Assembly: GCA_013396635.1 (NCBI GenBank)
Contig: WBMW01005677.1
Location: 1 to 64,000, forward strand
Source: Penelope pileata
Taxonomy: Eukaryota > Chordata > Aves > Galliformes > Cracidae
Length of the DNA: 64,000 nucleotides
Direction of reading: 5' to 3'
The number at the start of each line of letters is the position of its first letter. Positions within the stretch are counted from its first letter, which is position 1. The translations under genes and the position numbers were made by a program. Below, in pieces: positions 50,300 through 63,571 of the stretch. The notes below the pieces were generated by a model. That model saw only the letters and a program-made list of their open reading frames with translations. It was not told where the DNA came from and ran no database searches.

Positions 50300-52060
50300 G
50301 TGGGTTATGTTTTCTTTCTGAAAACTCTTTCAGAGCCTCTTTCATTATGGCTGTGTTCACCAGGTCATACTCCCCCTGCACTTTGCTCTCAGATGTTAAA
50401 ATTTCCAAATTCTTGTCTAAGGTGGTTGATACCTTCAAAAAAAAACCCCAAACCAAACATGTCTGCCCAAGTGTTTCAGAATGGAATACTGTGTCTATCG
50501 ATGAATTTTTCCTGGTCTAGGAATATTTACATGGAGACTGTGTCCAGTCTGAAGTGCTTCAGAGCAAATGCCAGCCCAGTTCTGCAGGAGGCTGGAGTCA
50601 CCATGCTGTTCTGGCTGCAAACCCAATCCAAGAAGTTTTACTGCTCAGCTTTCCCTCTCCTCCTCTCTTATCTCTTCACAGCTATCCCTTTCCAACCCAC
50701 CAGTGTAACTCCTCAGCTCTGTTTAGCAAGTGTGTTCTGCTGGAGAAAAGGACTGCCCAGGCTGTTCTGGCAGAACGCAGCTCAGGTGAGCACTGCTGGT
50801 TTTTACCTGCTTCTGGCCATGGGCACACCAGGAGTGGCTAAGATCCCCTGCAAAATAATGCTGCCTCCATTACAAAGTAGTTAAGGTTGTTAACAGTTAA
50901 ATTAGGTGCTGCTTTATGTGCTGGTGCGCTCTGACTGCAGCACTGTGGAGCCAAGAGCCAGTGTGGCTCAGATGTCCCATAAACTCCCACCCTGCTCACC
51001 ACCAAGGGGTTTGCACAGTTAGCGTATCTGCAGCAGGTGCTGCTTGCTGTGATGCCGTTATCTCGTGTTGTGGAGCCCAGGGTCAAGTTTTCTATCTTTT
51101 ACTAAAAGTCCTGCTGATGGGAGGCAGCAGCTTGCAGGTAAATCTGCTGGCTTGCATGTGCTGCTCAGAGGAGCTCTGCTTGCGTTTGCTTTCATATATG
51201 CTCAGCATCTTCCTGTCGGGCCCAGAGTGTGTGTAGTAGAGAAAGACACGCTCAGCTGCTTGGGCAGCCTGTCCTGCTGAGAGGTGTTCTGTGGGAAAAG
51301 CCCTGCCTCACATGAAAGCATCTCAGAAGGACTTATCCAGCTTTGTAGTTGTACCTTGTTGTGTAGAGAGCAAGAGCTGCTCTAGGCACGTGTAGCCATG
51401 AGGGATTGCTTGGTTTTGTGTCAGTGAGAAGATGCACCGTAGGTTTTTGACTTTTTATGCAGTGAACTCCCGGATTAGGAAGGTGAGTGAACAGAGTGCA
51501 AATGACAAACAGTAAAGCTTTGTAAAAGACCTAACTTAGTGCTTGTTCTGGAATATGAGCTCTGTTTTTGTTTTCACCTGGTTATTGAAATACAAGAATC
51601 CTGTGTCCTGGTATCTGTGTTGTACTAACAAAATAGCGTAAAGGACATCTTACTGGATTCTTTTGATCCTGCTTCCTCTAATTCAAGATACTGTATTCAG
51701 AAGACATACAGAAGTACAGTTTAATCGGAGTGATGAAAAGGAATGCATATTTGAAAGCTGCATTTGGATTATACTTGTAGGGAGTTGCTGCTTTGCTCTC
51801 TGAGTGCTCCGAGCCCAACAGCGTGTTGCTGTTCCCAGACCTTTGCTCACCACTTCCCCGTCTCTCCCCGGCGCTTTAGGAAATCTGTGTACACCTGGCA
51901 TTACACACCTGAACTGGCATTGTGGTAAGTGAGGGAGGTTACGCTGCAGCCAGCACTGGGAGTCAGAGAGGAAGCACCAAAAGTACGTGTGGCTGCTGAG
52001 CAGGGCACAAAGCAGGCGTTGGCACGCGCTGGCCAGCGGCTGTGTGTACGCAGGCTGCGC
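50300..52060. other. Intronic DNA with a 194-codon chance open frame
   Basis: The + strand frame at 50300-50884 is the second longest in the window. Its translation is rich in Leu, Ser, Cys and Pro, has no recognised domain, and is overlapped by another frame at 50554-50841. I see no promoter, splice or codon-usage support. Confidence 0.5.
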
Positions 52061-52260
52061 CATCCCAGCGAGGCCAAATCACAAAAGGGTGACTAAGATG
52101 CCTGGCTAAACATTTACGGAATCTGGTTAAGCTATGGCAGATTGATAATTCACAAAGATAACCAGCTGTTTTCAGAGAGCCAGTTATGTATGCCGTGCTT
52201 GTTTAACATGAGATAGGGAATTGTTATGCTGCGTGCTGCAGGCTGTTTTCGTTCAGCTTG
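52061..52260. promoter_or_regulatory. Candidate conserved non-coding element
   Basis: Complex sequence with AAATCACAAAAGGGTGACTA, CAGATTGATAATTCACAAAG and TTAACATGAGATAGGG, no repeats and no open frame. Enhancer-like in look only. Confidence 0.28.
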
Positions 52261-54999
52261 GTACCTGTTAGTCTTCCACATGCACAGCTTTTTCAGCACT
52301 GCTGGAACAAAATGTTATTCCTTTTAAATGAAGTATGCCCACAACTGGACAGCATTCCTAGGTGAGCCAGGTATCCTGGTGCCCATGGGATTGCTGGAGG
52401 CTGGCCAGCGGACTCGCTGACTGAGGATGAGAGTTGGAAAGCGGCAGTGTGTAAGCCTAGAAATGGGAAATGCTGAGTCTTGGTGGTACTTGGCTGCACA
52501 CAGCCAGAAGCACTTTATGAGTAGAGTCTGAGCTCCATGAAACAGCTGGTGACACGTCTGTAGTTGAAAGATGGTTTTGGCTTACAGTCCACAGCCACAC
52601 TCAATGCATTACAGAGCAAACTTCAATTAATTTTTGCATTTTGTTTGGTAGATGGCTATTTTTCAATGGTGTTCGGGATAATCTGTGCTCTTTCCTTTTT
52701 CCCATCTCCCTTCCCTCTTCCAGAATGTAGCACAGCTATTCTCTGTAGCCTCACCATTTTCTGTTGGCTTTCTTCCCTTTCTCCCGCTTGGGACTGGGTC
52801 AATAACTGGCATTGCCTTCTTCAGAGCAGAACAAGGAAGGGAGGTGATCCATTGGCATCTTAGAAACGGGCATCAGCAAGGTCCTGTGCTGCATTGGTGG
52901 GATGCTTCTGCTGTTAAAAGGGTTTTCCCAGGGTGGGGAAGAGCCCTGCCAGAGCCACGTTTAGATGCAAAAAGGGCAGAGTAAAATCACAGAGGAGTTC
53001 TTACTAGTCAATGCCTGCTTGTTTATGTTCCACCTTTATGACAAATAAAGTTTGTGGAGGGAGAAATGACTACAGGATTCAGCTGGGAATTGCTTTCAGT
53101 GGAAACACCCACAATCATTAATGAATTTTTAGTGTAATGTCTTTATCAAAGAAAGCATCCGTTTTTGCTTTTTTTTTTTTTTTCCTGAGAGACAAAAATA
53201 ATGAGCAGCAGTGGTTCTAATATTGGTTACAGTGTCTAAATGAAAGCCAAAAATATGTCCAGCAGTAAACAGTAAATTACTCTTTTTTTTTAAAAGGCAC
53301 CGCTAATCCTGTTTTCTATTGCAAATCTCCATTGCTGTCTAGATGTGTGCCTGCTGAACTGAGGGAGAAATAGTGACAGTTCAGCAAAACTGAACACATG
53401 AAAGAATTGAAATATGTATTTAATATAAGAACACTGAGGCACACACAGAGGAAGAGCTGGCGTGCTACCTGGAGTGCTGGTCATCTCTTTTTAGGAAAGA
53501 GATTTCATTGCTGCTCTATTGGGGAGCAACTCTTCAAGTTTTTGAGGTAATTTTTTGCATTCTATAATGGACAGTGGCAAAAAGCACAGCTCAACTTTCT
53601 GCTGGGAACTTTTTGTAATTCACAGAAGTCCTTGCTGAGTAAATTTAATTATTGCTGATGAAAATTGGGATTTTAATATGTACATGACCCTAGGCAAACA
53701 ACTCTGAAACAAGCCCATTCCTGAAGTTCTCAGTTTTAGCAGATGCCTCGTTTCAGACAAAACTTCAAATACCCATGACTCATGGCCACCAACCAGAAGT
53801 ATTTTGTTGTTCCTAAGGCTACAACGCCATTTCTTTTCTATCTTAGGCAGTGAATCATGGCCAAAAAGCATACCAGCAGTGCTTCTAAAGGTAAATTGGA
53901 TGCAGTGGTTCTGTGGAAAACATCTGGCGTTCACACAGTTGTGGGGATGGACTCTGGTTTGCTTTTGAAGCTGTCATGGATTTAATGGTAAAAAATGACC
54001 AAGTGGTTTATAAGGTTTATTCTGCTGGTTTATTCTGCCTTTGACCTCTTCTGCAGTCACTGGTGACAGAGAATGGTGAGCTGCTGCATTTGATCCGGGT
54101 TACAGCCAGACAAGGCTGTTGATCGTTGTGATTTAATCAGAGATGAGATCATTGTGAAATGAACTGATAAGGCCCGGCCTGACTCAGCGTGCGTTCCAGT
54201 TGCTCACCTACCAGATTTGCAGGAAACCTTCATACAGGAGAAACAGAAGGCCACATGTCCTTGCCTCTCACTTGGGCCTGGAAGAGATTGGCAGAGGGGG
54301 TTACTTTGAGTGCCAGCTTAAAAAAGAAAAAACATACAGACCTCTTGACTCCTCAGCCAGACTGGTAGAAGCATTTCATTGTGGGGTCTCATGGCTCAAG
54401 TTGCTGTGCATGTGGGAGAGAAGTTGTGTGCTCCCCTGCCCTTGCAGTTGAGTACCTGCTGCCTGCAGGCACATAGCAGCAGCATCACTCACTGGGGCTG
54501 CCTTGCCAGTGTGTGCATCTGAAGTTGTTCCTTTTTGCATTCTAGTAAGTTTTAGGTCTGTGTTAGGTGTTTTGGCTGGATGTATGTGACTGCTGCTCTG
54601 TGCTGCTGTCAGTGTTAGAGGTGAGCATGGTTTTATGGCTTTTCATGCTGCTCTTCATGAGGTTTCTCCTCTTCTGGAGCACCTAGATTCAAAGGTGTAG
54701 GGGCTCTCACAGCCAGTTTGGAGTCAGTGATGGGCAAGTGTAGCTGACAGTTGACATGTTTCTATCTTTTCCCTTGAGAAGAGCAGCTCTTCTTCACTCA
54801 AGGCAGCAGGCATCAAACAAGCAAATGCACGGAATTGTCTACCATTCCTGCGGTAGCTTGGCAAATGATACATTCCCTCCTGTCTCCTTCCTCAAAGGCA
54901 CAGATTTGATGTCATGAGGGGTGTGGACTGCAGCTGACTTCCCTCCCCAGTGACTCGGCTCGTCTGCTGACAGTGTTGTAGATGGAAGATAAATGGCTC
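52261..54999. other. Intronic DNA without recognised genes
   Basis: Includes a poly-T tract at about 53169-53183. No mobile element or exon supported. Confidence 0.55.
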
Positions 55000-55215
55000 A
55001 TCATTGCAGTCTGACAGCTGCCGAGGGAGCAGAGCAGGATTCGTTCCCAAAGTTCTTCCTTAACTATTTCGCTTGCCTGTGTGGATGTTTGTTACCGAAT
55101 TTCTAGCTCCTTTGCAGTGTCGGAAAGCAATGTAACAATCTGTCTTGTTCATTTCATGTACAGTTAACATCTTAATGCAATTAGTATATTGTTATTTGTA
55201 TCTATTAGGAAAACG
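55000..55215. promoter_or_regulatory. Candidate conserved non-coding element
   Basis: A CpG-bearing piece (GCCGAGGGAG, ATTCGTTCCC, TTTCGCTTGC) passes into AT-rich DNA with TTAATGCAATTAGTATATTG. It is repeat-free and non-coding. Inference only. Confidence 0.27.
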
Positions 55216-55459
55216 TCTGGATTGTTAAATAAGCTGGTAATGCAACCCTGTTGTATTTGCTACCGCCTTGGGGTATGGCTTGTCTCATTAACTTGACCAC
55301 CAGCGATGAAAACCCTGCAGTTTCCAGTCTTCGCTCTTCATCAGATACATTACCATTCTTATCTGCCTCTGTTTGTTCAGGGCAATAGTGGATGTTGGCC
55401 AGTGGTGTATTTCTGTTGTATTTGTACAACGTTCTTATTTGATGAGGAAACCAACTCTG

Positions 55460-55531
55460 GAGGTGGTGGTGGTGGTTTTTTTTTTTTTCTTGGGGAGTGG
55501 GGGGGTTATTTTTTATTTTTATTTTTTTTTA
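55460..55531. repeat. (GGT)n, poly-T, G-run and T-rich low-complexity cluster
   Basis: Five GGT units run into 13 T residues, then GGGG and a G7 run, then A/T-rich sequence. The poly-Gly/poly-Phe frame at 55306-55569 is an artefact. Confidence 0.9.
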
Positions 55532-55569
55532 TGCAAGTGTTAATATACAGCTGCTCTGTAATTAAGTAA

Positions 55570-56310
55570 CCAAAGTTCCCCTGGCTCTGTGGTGGGGTTG
55601 GTCTGCCTGGCCTTGCAGTGCTCGGTTACCTCACCGGGTGTAGCTGTGTGGAGGTGCCGTGGTGACAGCGGGCTGCTGGAGAGGCAGGAGCCAACAAGAG
55701 CCTGAAAGAAGATACTTCCTGGAAGAGCCTCGAGAGTGGTTAATACGCAATTCTTGAGCTTTTGGTTATTAAAAGTCTGCTCTGGGCTCTGGCCAGGTTA
55801 CAAAACCTGTTTTGTCTGGCAGCGGTGAGGAGCCATGAGCCGTGGGTTTGCAGACAGTTAAGAAGATCCTTTCTGAGAGAGCCCGGGCAGCTGGTGGGGG
55901 GAGCCTGGAAGAGGAGGAGGTGGGATTCTACCTGGGTTCCCAGCCCGGGGTGTTGATGGCCATTTAGGTAAGCTGGGCATTCAGTGCACATTTGTTGTTT
56001 CGAAGCCACATTTTTCGTGCTTGCTTTCTGCTGACAGGACCAAATACTGGGTAGCAAAGCTTGCTTAGCCCTGTAACATGGACCATGGCCTGCCGGGAGA
56101 GGTGGCTGGGAATGTGGGGCCTGCCCGGGGGCAGGCGAGGGAGCAGCGGGGGCCTGGCAGCTCCCAGGGCAGTGCTGGCAAGGCCTGAACCCCTGTCAGG
56201 GCCTGTGGGGCTCCTGGCAGCCAGGGCTGGTCACCACGGGGGTTAGAATCCTGCCTGGTGCTCTGTGGATGCACCGACAAGAGCCCCCCGAGAAGGCTGT
56301 GGATCAAAAT
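55570..56310. other. GC-rich block of unknown origin
   Basis: GC content rises clearly over its flanks, peaking at 56090-56230 with GCCCGGGGGC, GGCAGG and CCTGGCAG words. There is no CR1 tail and no recognisable protein in the frames on either strand. It could be an old repeat, a small CpG-poor island or an unmarked regulatory element. Confidence 0.35.
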
Positions 56311-57138
56311 GTCTAGTTTTAGGTTACGGTTTATTGTTGTAACTTTCTGAAGTGGAGAATCAGGTGTGGGATTTTTGGTTTGTTTGTTTATGAGGGGGTC
56401 TGTTTATCTGGGATTTTATAAAGAGGAAAATTTTTTTCTAAAATGAAACCTTTTTGCTGCATACAGTTCTGAGGGAGCTGCTGTATGTTGTCACACTGCT
56501 CTCGCTGGAAAGCAGTGTTGCTCTGGCAGAGCAAGTGCCATGCCTAACCTAAGGAACCCCATTACATACTGTGCAAGGCTTTATGCAGTCAAGCATGTTG
56601 TCTTTTATTTGCTACAATTCCATCATCTTAGTAATCTGCAAGGAATTGCTAAGTATACATGACAAATGGACTGCTACCTGCCTTGTTGTGAAGAATACCC
56701 TAAGAAAATCATGATGGTGTTTTCAGCTTTCTTAGTAACAAAGAGCACCTACAGAAAGATAGATGTCTGTGTACACTTTTGTTTATTTTTGCCTTCCACT
56801 GTCTATGCATGAATCTCAATGAGAAAAAAGAAATCTGAAAAATATCTTGATTTTATTTTCCCTCTATTTAATTGTTTTTACTGTAGAAGCAAGAGGATCA
56901 CCAGGTTGCATGTTTTCATGTTTTTCCCTTTCTATTTCACTAGCTGGATATGTGATCTATGCTTCTCACTGTATGAAAGTTTTTTCCTCTTAGTCTCAGT
57001 AGACATAATGTCTTCTTCCGTGATGCTGTGGATGGTGCCACGTAGGTGATCTTTGCTTTTTAATTTAAAAGCAAAACAAGTGTTGTATGAGCATAGTCAA
57101 GCATGAGTTTTTCTGATGATGTTTTTTTATGTTTTTCC
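56311..57138. other. Intronic DNA without recognised genes
   Basis: AT-rich, nothing recognised. Confidence 0.6.
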
Positions 57139-57156
57139 TTTTTTTTTTTTTTTTTT
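57139..57156. repeat. Poly-T tract
   Basis: 18 consecutive T residues. Confidence 0.95.
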
Positions 57157-57886
57157 AACAGCATAAACCTTTTAGAAAACTGTCTTAAGTGTGAATGTGC
57201 TTATCCTGGCTGAAGTGATAGCTAAATGGAAGCTGAAAGGGCACTTCAGAAACCACTTGCGCACTGGGAACTGTCAGGAGCGCCAGAATTACAGCCAACT
57301 TGACCAAGATGACATGCTTTATGTATGTTAGGACAGACAAACTAGGCATGCTACCAGGTTAATTAGTTGAAACTGGAAGCTTATTTTACAGTCAACTCAT
57401 TTCTTTTCTTCAGCCTTCTTGAGTTTTCTTTTTAATTCTGTGAATTAGCATCAATACACATGAGAGAATGTTTTCTTTGGATCCTGCACTAAATTATTCT
57501 GAACGATGTAGAAGCTCTGACACTGAGAGGAGTTGAGTATCTCCTACCCTATGTTGTTAATGGGCTTTTCAGGGAATATTTTTGCACCTATTAGAAGTGG
57601 TTTTAGTCTTCCAATTACTGTCCAAGCTCTTTGATTGTGCCGCTGAGCAGTTATGCAACATGTCTGAGTTGCTTCCTTTCTCTAAAGAATGGGCAAGGAC
57701 TGACAGGACAAGTATTTTCTGTATTCAAGTTAACTCTTGAAATGAAATTTAGTGCTCAGCGTATGAACACCCTGAATAGGTACCTGATAAAGGAGGGTAA
57801 GAGGCTGCTAGCTCTTAAAGAATGAATGCCGTATGGTAACAGTGCCAGCAGAGCTGGATTTCAGGCCAGTTCTTCTGAAATGGAGT
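57157..57886. other. Intronic DNA without recognised genes
   Basis: Unique-looking sequence. The first 170 bases after the T tract are complex and could be conserved, but nothing can be assigned. Confidence 0.5.
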
Positions 57887-57921
57887 GTTTTTTTGTTTTG
57901 TTTTGTTTGTTTCGTTTTTTA
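57887..57921. repeat. (TTTTG)n simple repeat
   Basis: Several TTTTG units with a degenerate right end. Confidence 0.9.
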
Positions 57922-60107
57922 AGATTAATCAGCCAAATGGTACTGGTTGTTCTAGTGTAGTGGTTAAACAAATACATGAACCCTCCTATGTGGGCTTGTT
58001 CCTGTGCTCCTCAGTGCCCGTGTGACTGTCGTGGCAGCTTCCAGTGTCTGCTGCTCCTTCAGGGACCTCCGTGACTCTTCTGCTGCTGCCCTTTCGACAT
58101 GGAAGATCTTTGCCAGGCTTAGCAGCAGAAGCATCTTCAAATGAGGCTTCCATGTCTGTTATGCTCCTTGGGGGTGAACTGCCTGATGGAAATTACCAAA
58201 GTGGAAGGCTGCTGGGGCTGTCTGTGCACCTAAAGCACAGGATGACCCAAAGTCATCCAGATGTGTTGTATTGCTGGCTTATCTAGATGTTTATTTGCAT
58301 TGCCCTCCCTTTTCTGCTGTCCTCTACAGTAATAGTACTCACCTTATATCTGTTCTTATCTTAAACAAACAAATCAACAAATAAACAATCTCCCCCCCCC
58401 AACCAACTAGGCTTATATCTTTGGGGGTTTGTCCTCTTAAGGATGTGCAAAAAAGCAAAAGGGTGGCAATTAAAATCATGGAATTTGTCCACCTCCTTAG
58501 CAAAGATCCTCCCTCCAGTACAAAATGGTCAAGATCTGTCTGATGGGAATGTGCCAATTTTTGGAAATTTCCACTTCTGTTTGTCACCTGCCCCTTTGGC
58601 AGAGGTTACTGCTCCCCTGGCATGGTGGGCAGTGTGGATTTGGGCATGCGTACCTACAGCAGGAGCTGTCACTGGGAACTGCCGCAGCATTTTAAACTGC
58701 ATCGTTATGCCTTATTTAATTTGGATTAATTGCTGCCTCAAGTGCAGATAAATGCCTACCTCTCCAAGGGAACTAATTTAGTGTGCATGTGTATGGTAGC
58801 TCCCACTTGGACGAATTACCTGAGCAGGTAGCTGGATGGTGGTAGAGTTGCTGGTACAGGAGCAGCGTGGTGGGATTTGCCCTTTCAGCCTTGTAGTTAC
58901 ACTGGATGAGCTGTATTACAAAACTGAATGGCCAGACTACATATTGAGTGCTGAGACTTGACACTTTTAATTGATCTCCTTCACTTTCTTTCCTGCTTTA
59001 TGCAAGTGTGACCTTGAAGATGGATGGTGAGGCTGATTTAGTGCTTCTTGTGCTGCAAGCAGATTTATGTATTCATATAAGGTATGAATTTAGCTGTGGT
59101 TCTGCAACCACCTATACCTTTCCTACTGAAAAGGAGGATGTTTATAACATTAACAGACTGGACTGGAAATAAATATTTTCATTACGTTTTATGTTGTCAC
59201 TGTTTTTCATTCACTTTTCCCCCACAGAGATGTTCTTTTTTTCTTGTTTGTTGGTTTCAGAAGCTTCCTGGCTTTTCTGTGAGAATTATTTAGTGTCCCA
59301 GATCTGCCAATTACGAGCTTCTCGAGCTATGGGCATAGGAACAGAGGGGTGAACCTCCAGGCATAAACCTGGTGCAAATATCACTGAAGCAGCTGTAGAC
59401 ATAAAGGGCAGGCTGTGCATTTGAAAACATAAGAGTCCCAGTGCACTGGGATTGAAATGCAGGCATATAAAAGGTGACAAATTTAGCCCAGGGTAAACTT
59501 GCCTTTGGGGGAGGGCTTAGTCCCTAGAACATGTCATGTGTTCACAGATTTTAAATCAAGACAGCCTGACTTGGTAAAGATTAACCCTTTTGTGAACCCC
59601 CTGTCTCAGTCTGTGCAACCCGTTCATGTTCGGATTTCCCTGCTCATGTTATCTGTTTTGACCTAATGAAAAAAAAATACTGGTGAAATTTTGAAGGCTT
59701 GATGCATTTCTTCTGGATTTCTAAGCCTCTGGAGGTCCAATTAAAAATTTGTCTCTGAAGTGTATCTTGGACCTCTGGAGATCACATTCACATTTTTTCA
59801 AGTTATACATTAACTCAGTAGCTGGAGTCAGATGTGGTCTGCGTGAGTTGTGTGCTTACAGGCAGGAAGCCTAGCGTCTCCTGATGATGTTGGCCCTACT
59901 TAGTCTGAGCAGGGCAGCTACCATTTGCAGGCAGTATAGCAGCCAAGCTTTCCAGAAACATTGGACTTGCTGTTTAAGTGCAATCTTTCCTGTTTCTGCA
60001 TATAATAGATCTTCTTAAGCCAGAACTGAAGAGATTGGTCAGCTTCAGTCTAATTTTGTTTTCTTCTTCAGTAGAAGCATTTCCACTTCTCTCTACATCT
60101 TCTCTGA
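57922..60107. other. Intronic DNA without recognised genes
   Basis: Contains a C10-type run near 58393. No exon or further mobile element could be supported. Confidence 0.55.
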
Positions 60108-60306
60108 AAGAGTGGTAATGCATTGAAACAGGCTACCCAGGGGAGTGGTGAAGTCACCATCCCTGGAGGTTTTTGAGAACAGATGTGGCACTGAGGGACA
60201 TGGTTTAGTGCGCAAAGTGGTGATGGATCAATGGTTGGATTTATGAAGTTAGTGCTTAGATGATCTTAGTGGTCTTTTCCAACCTTTATAATTCTATGAT
60301 TCTATT
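60108..60306 (+). mobile_element. CR1 LINE, diverged 3' end fragment
   Basis: AACAGGCTACCCAGGGGAGT, CCCTGGAGGTTTTTGAG, a TGTGGCACTGAGGGACATGG block, GATGATCTTAGTGGTCTTTT and CCAACC, closing with ATTCTATGATTCTAT. This follows the order of a CR1 3' end of the subfamily whose text reads 'gacatggtttagtg'. It is more diverged than the copy at 35036. Confidence 0.9.
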
Positions 60307-63300
60307 AATTTCTTTTCTACTACTGCTCCTTCTGCTAGGTCCCATGAACTTCATTCTCCCCAGGAATGATGCCCAGAAGAGTAAATTTGAGTCTCGACCC
60401 TGTGGGATTGGTGTGCATTACATCACGTCTCCCATTTGATCACCTTGCCTTTTCAAGGCTGCTAAGCCTGTTCATTTTGTATGCCTCCATCAGGCCATTG
60501 CAGCACTGCTCCTGTTCTGGGCTTCTGGAAGCTCCTTAAGCTTTGACCCCTCTGAAGGGAGCGTTATCGATTACCTGTGTTTCTAGATAGCTTTGATTCA
60601 TTCAGCGTGTGTTTTTAGTGATGTTGTTGGTACACCAGGGTCATATCATAAGTTGTGAAATCTAGGAAAGCACGTCCTTTCCAACGAATTTGCTGTGATT
60701 CAGAAGCTTCATGGAGTTAAATGGCTTGTGCAACAAGTATTTGATGACATACTTTGAAAGCTCTTACCTATTTTTGTGAGACTCCAGGAGAACAGAAGCA
60801 ACCCCCTTGTTACTGTTGCATATTGTAAAAAGTTCTTCAGACTTTTTATTAATGATGGTGACAGACGCTGTTTCCAAAACTCCTGTGAGGGGCCTTTGAG
60901 GAGTTGAAGTTACTGGGGTGGTGATAGTGTCCTTGGATGGAGTGCTACAATCTTTGTTACGCAAAATGTGGATATAAGGGTGGTACATTAAGTAAATATC
61001 CTGGTATCAGGCATCTTTTCTTCAAAGGGTTATGCCTACTTGCTTCTGGCATCTGCGTTTTTAAATTTGGGCCTTAATCACATCTGTGGGAGTCATCAAT
61101 TTCTAAGGTGGGAGTGGCCTTAAAAATCTACCCAATGTACTTAAAAGAATAAATAAAAGCTGACTTTGTATACAAACTTAATGTATCCTACATGATTTAT
61201 GTCTGAGACAGAAGATCGCTTAATTTCTTCTCTAACTTATGACATAGGGGGGAAAATGGCAGCATAGACAAACTGAGTGATCTTGGGACCCTGACCTAGA
61301 AGAAACGGAAGGTAGAGAACAAGGCTGTGAGGTTTTTGTTTCAATGGTTCTGTTGTGGTAGAAGGTCTTGGGTTTTGATGGCTGTGTTTTACAGATACCA
61401 CTCATGGTCTTCTCTGAGTAATGCTGTTACCTGTAATATCAAATGTTTGTGTGTGGCTAGAGTTCAAACCTTCCGTATATCTGGTGTTTTGCTGGGTACA
61501 ATTTTCTGCAAACTGAACGAGACCATGCAAATGAGACCATGAATCATCCATTCACAGTATGTTTGGAGGCTTATCTGTGTAATTCAAGGACTTCTTAAAG
61601 CGATTTTTTAAGTTCTGTTTTTATTTGTACAAAATTTCTGTTTTGATATAAGAATCAAAGCTCAGCAAAAAGAAAATATAACGTTTAGAGGTTAATATCA
61701 AAGTATTTGGCAACAAAATATCTTGAGAAGAGGTGAAAAATAAGTATGAAAAGTCATGGCTTACGTATATTGATCAGCAATTTAGACAGCTTGAATGAAT
61801 TATTGTTTCCTTTCTGACTCGTGTGAGGAGACAGGCAAAATTGACTGAATCAAGGAGAGTTTAAGTAACTGATGGTTGATGTATAACTCCAGCAATAGTT
61901 GATCAATGTTACTGTGAACTTTATTAGGCTAAGGATGGCAGTCACACTAGAAGCAAATCTAGGTAAACTGGTGTGCATATCTTAGTACCGTTCTTTATAA
62001 CTGATATAAACTTAAACTTACAATTGCAGGCTTTGCTCTTAAAAATGGAGATGGATTGTCTGTAAATGTAAAAAATTCCTAACTAAAGCTTCACTTGTCA
62101 GATCTTTATCTACCTAAACTAAGAATAAAAATCTGACCTGGAGATAAGTGTGACAAGGAAAGACATTGGGAGCAACTGGATGGCCTCTACACTAAAGACT
62201 GAACATTTGCAGTACTTTTTTTTAATTTTTTTTCCTTTAAGTGAAGGCATTTTCACATTGCTGTGAAATATTGTTACCAACATTTGGTTTTGGTTTTGCA
62301 GTTAAAAAACCCCATTCACCAGCATTAAGAATCAAAGAAACCACAACTTGAAGAGGGGAAGGAAGGAAAAAAAGATGGAAATAACAGCAATACTTATTTA
62401 AGATGATTCAGATGACTCTTAAATAGTTTTTTCTCTCGCATTGCTTTTAAAGCAACAATGATAACGTATTGGGGTTAAAGTTATGTTCAGGGGTCTCTTT
62501 GTATCTCTGTAGTGGGCTGATGGCCTTTGGGGATTTAATTTTTTTTTTTTTTTAAACACCAATGGCTTAGTAAACAGCTTACCTCAAGAACAAAATAAAG
62601 GCAGAAATTGTGTGCGTAAATGTCCCATGTCAGAGTTGAAAAAGCAAAGCATTGAAAATACAGCATGAAAAATTTTGTCTATGAAGTGTTGGATTTCGTT
62701 TGGACTCTTTCCAGCTTCATTAAAAGCAATACATCTCCAGTGGTAGGAGAGACAGTGTTTTTAGCCACAGTCTTGAGTAGGCAGTGAAAACAGTCCTAGG
62801 GATCCTATGTTTGAAGTTTTAAAGATCCTGTCTTCTTAGAGTTTTGTCTGTCCAAACTCTCTGTTTTCATCATTACTGGAGCTGTGTCAACGGTGTGCTG
62901 CTTGGAAAAACACAAGCCTCGAACGGGCAGGCTATGAACTGTGTCAGGATGCGTTGTCGTTTGTGCTGTCATCTTCTAGGAAGCTGTCAGTTTCCTAGCT
63001 CATATCTCAAAAAACCAGGATGACTTCAAGTAGTGCAGAGCTCACTCATGTCTAGAAGGCCGCGGGTGGAAGTTTTTCTGTAGTTAGCTTACCTAGAGCG
63101 CCATGCTTCTGTGGCTCTACTGCTGTTGGTAGCCAAGCTGTATTGTTATACGATGGCCTGAGTGTGTTGAGATGACACATTTGCTCGCAGCAGAGGCCAG
63201 CCTTTGGTTGTGCTGACCCAACTTGTGATTCTGCACTGGAGGCATGTGAGGCTTAGGCTGGGCTGGACCCACCTCGACTGGGCTGCAGCAACCACGGTGC

Positions 63301-63571
63301 AAGCTTGGATGCTGAGCCGGGTGCGTTCCTACTTTCATGCCTTTTCTGTGGTATTTTATCAGCTTTCCAGTTACAGCTTTTGGATCTGCTGTTGATCCAG
63401 GATTATTTTTAGGCTGTGTGCAAAACCGATCCCTTGAGATTAGTCTGACTTGCAGCAAGCTGATCTGCAACAGCCGAAGTTGCTGCCCTCGGAGCTCCTC
63501 CTGCTCTTTTCTGCACTGGGTGCGGCCTCACCATGAGCCTTGTGTGCAACACAATATAAAAATGACAGAAA
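60307..63571. other. Intronic DNA without recognised genes
   Basis: AT-rich, with T runs at about 62217-62232 and 62540-62554. The region 63060-63560 is GC-richer with overlapping frames on both strands, none recognisable. Confidence 0.55.
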
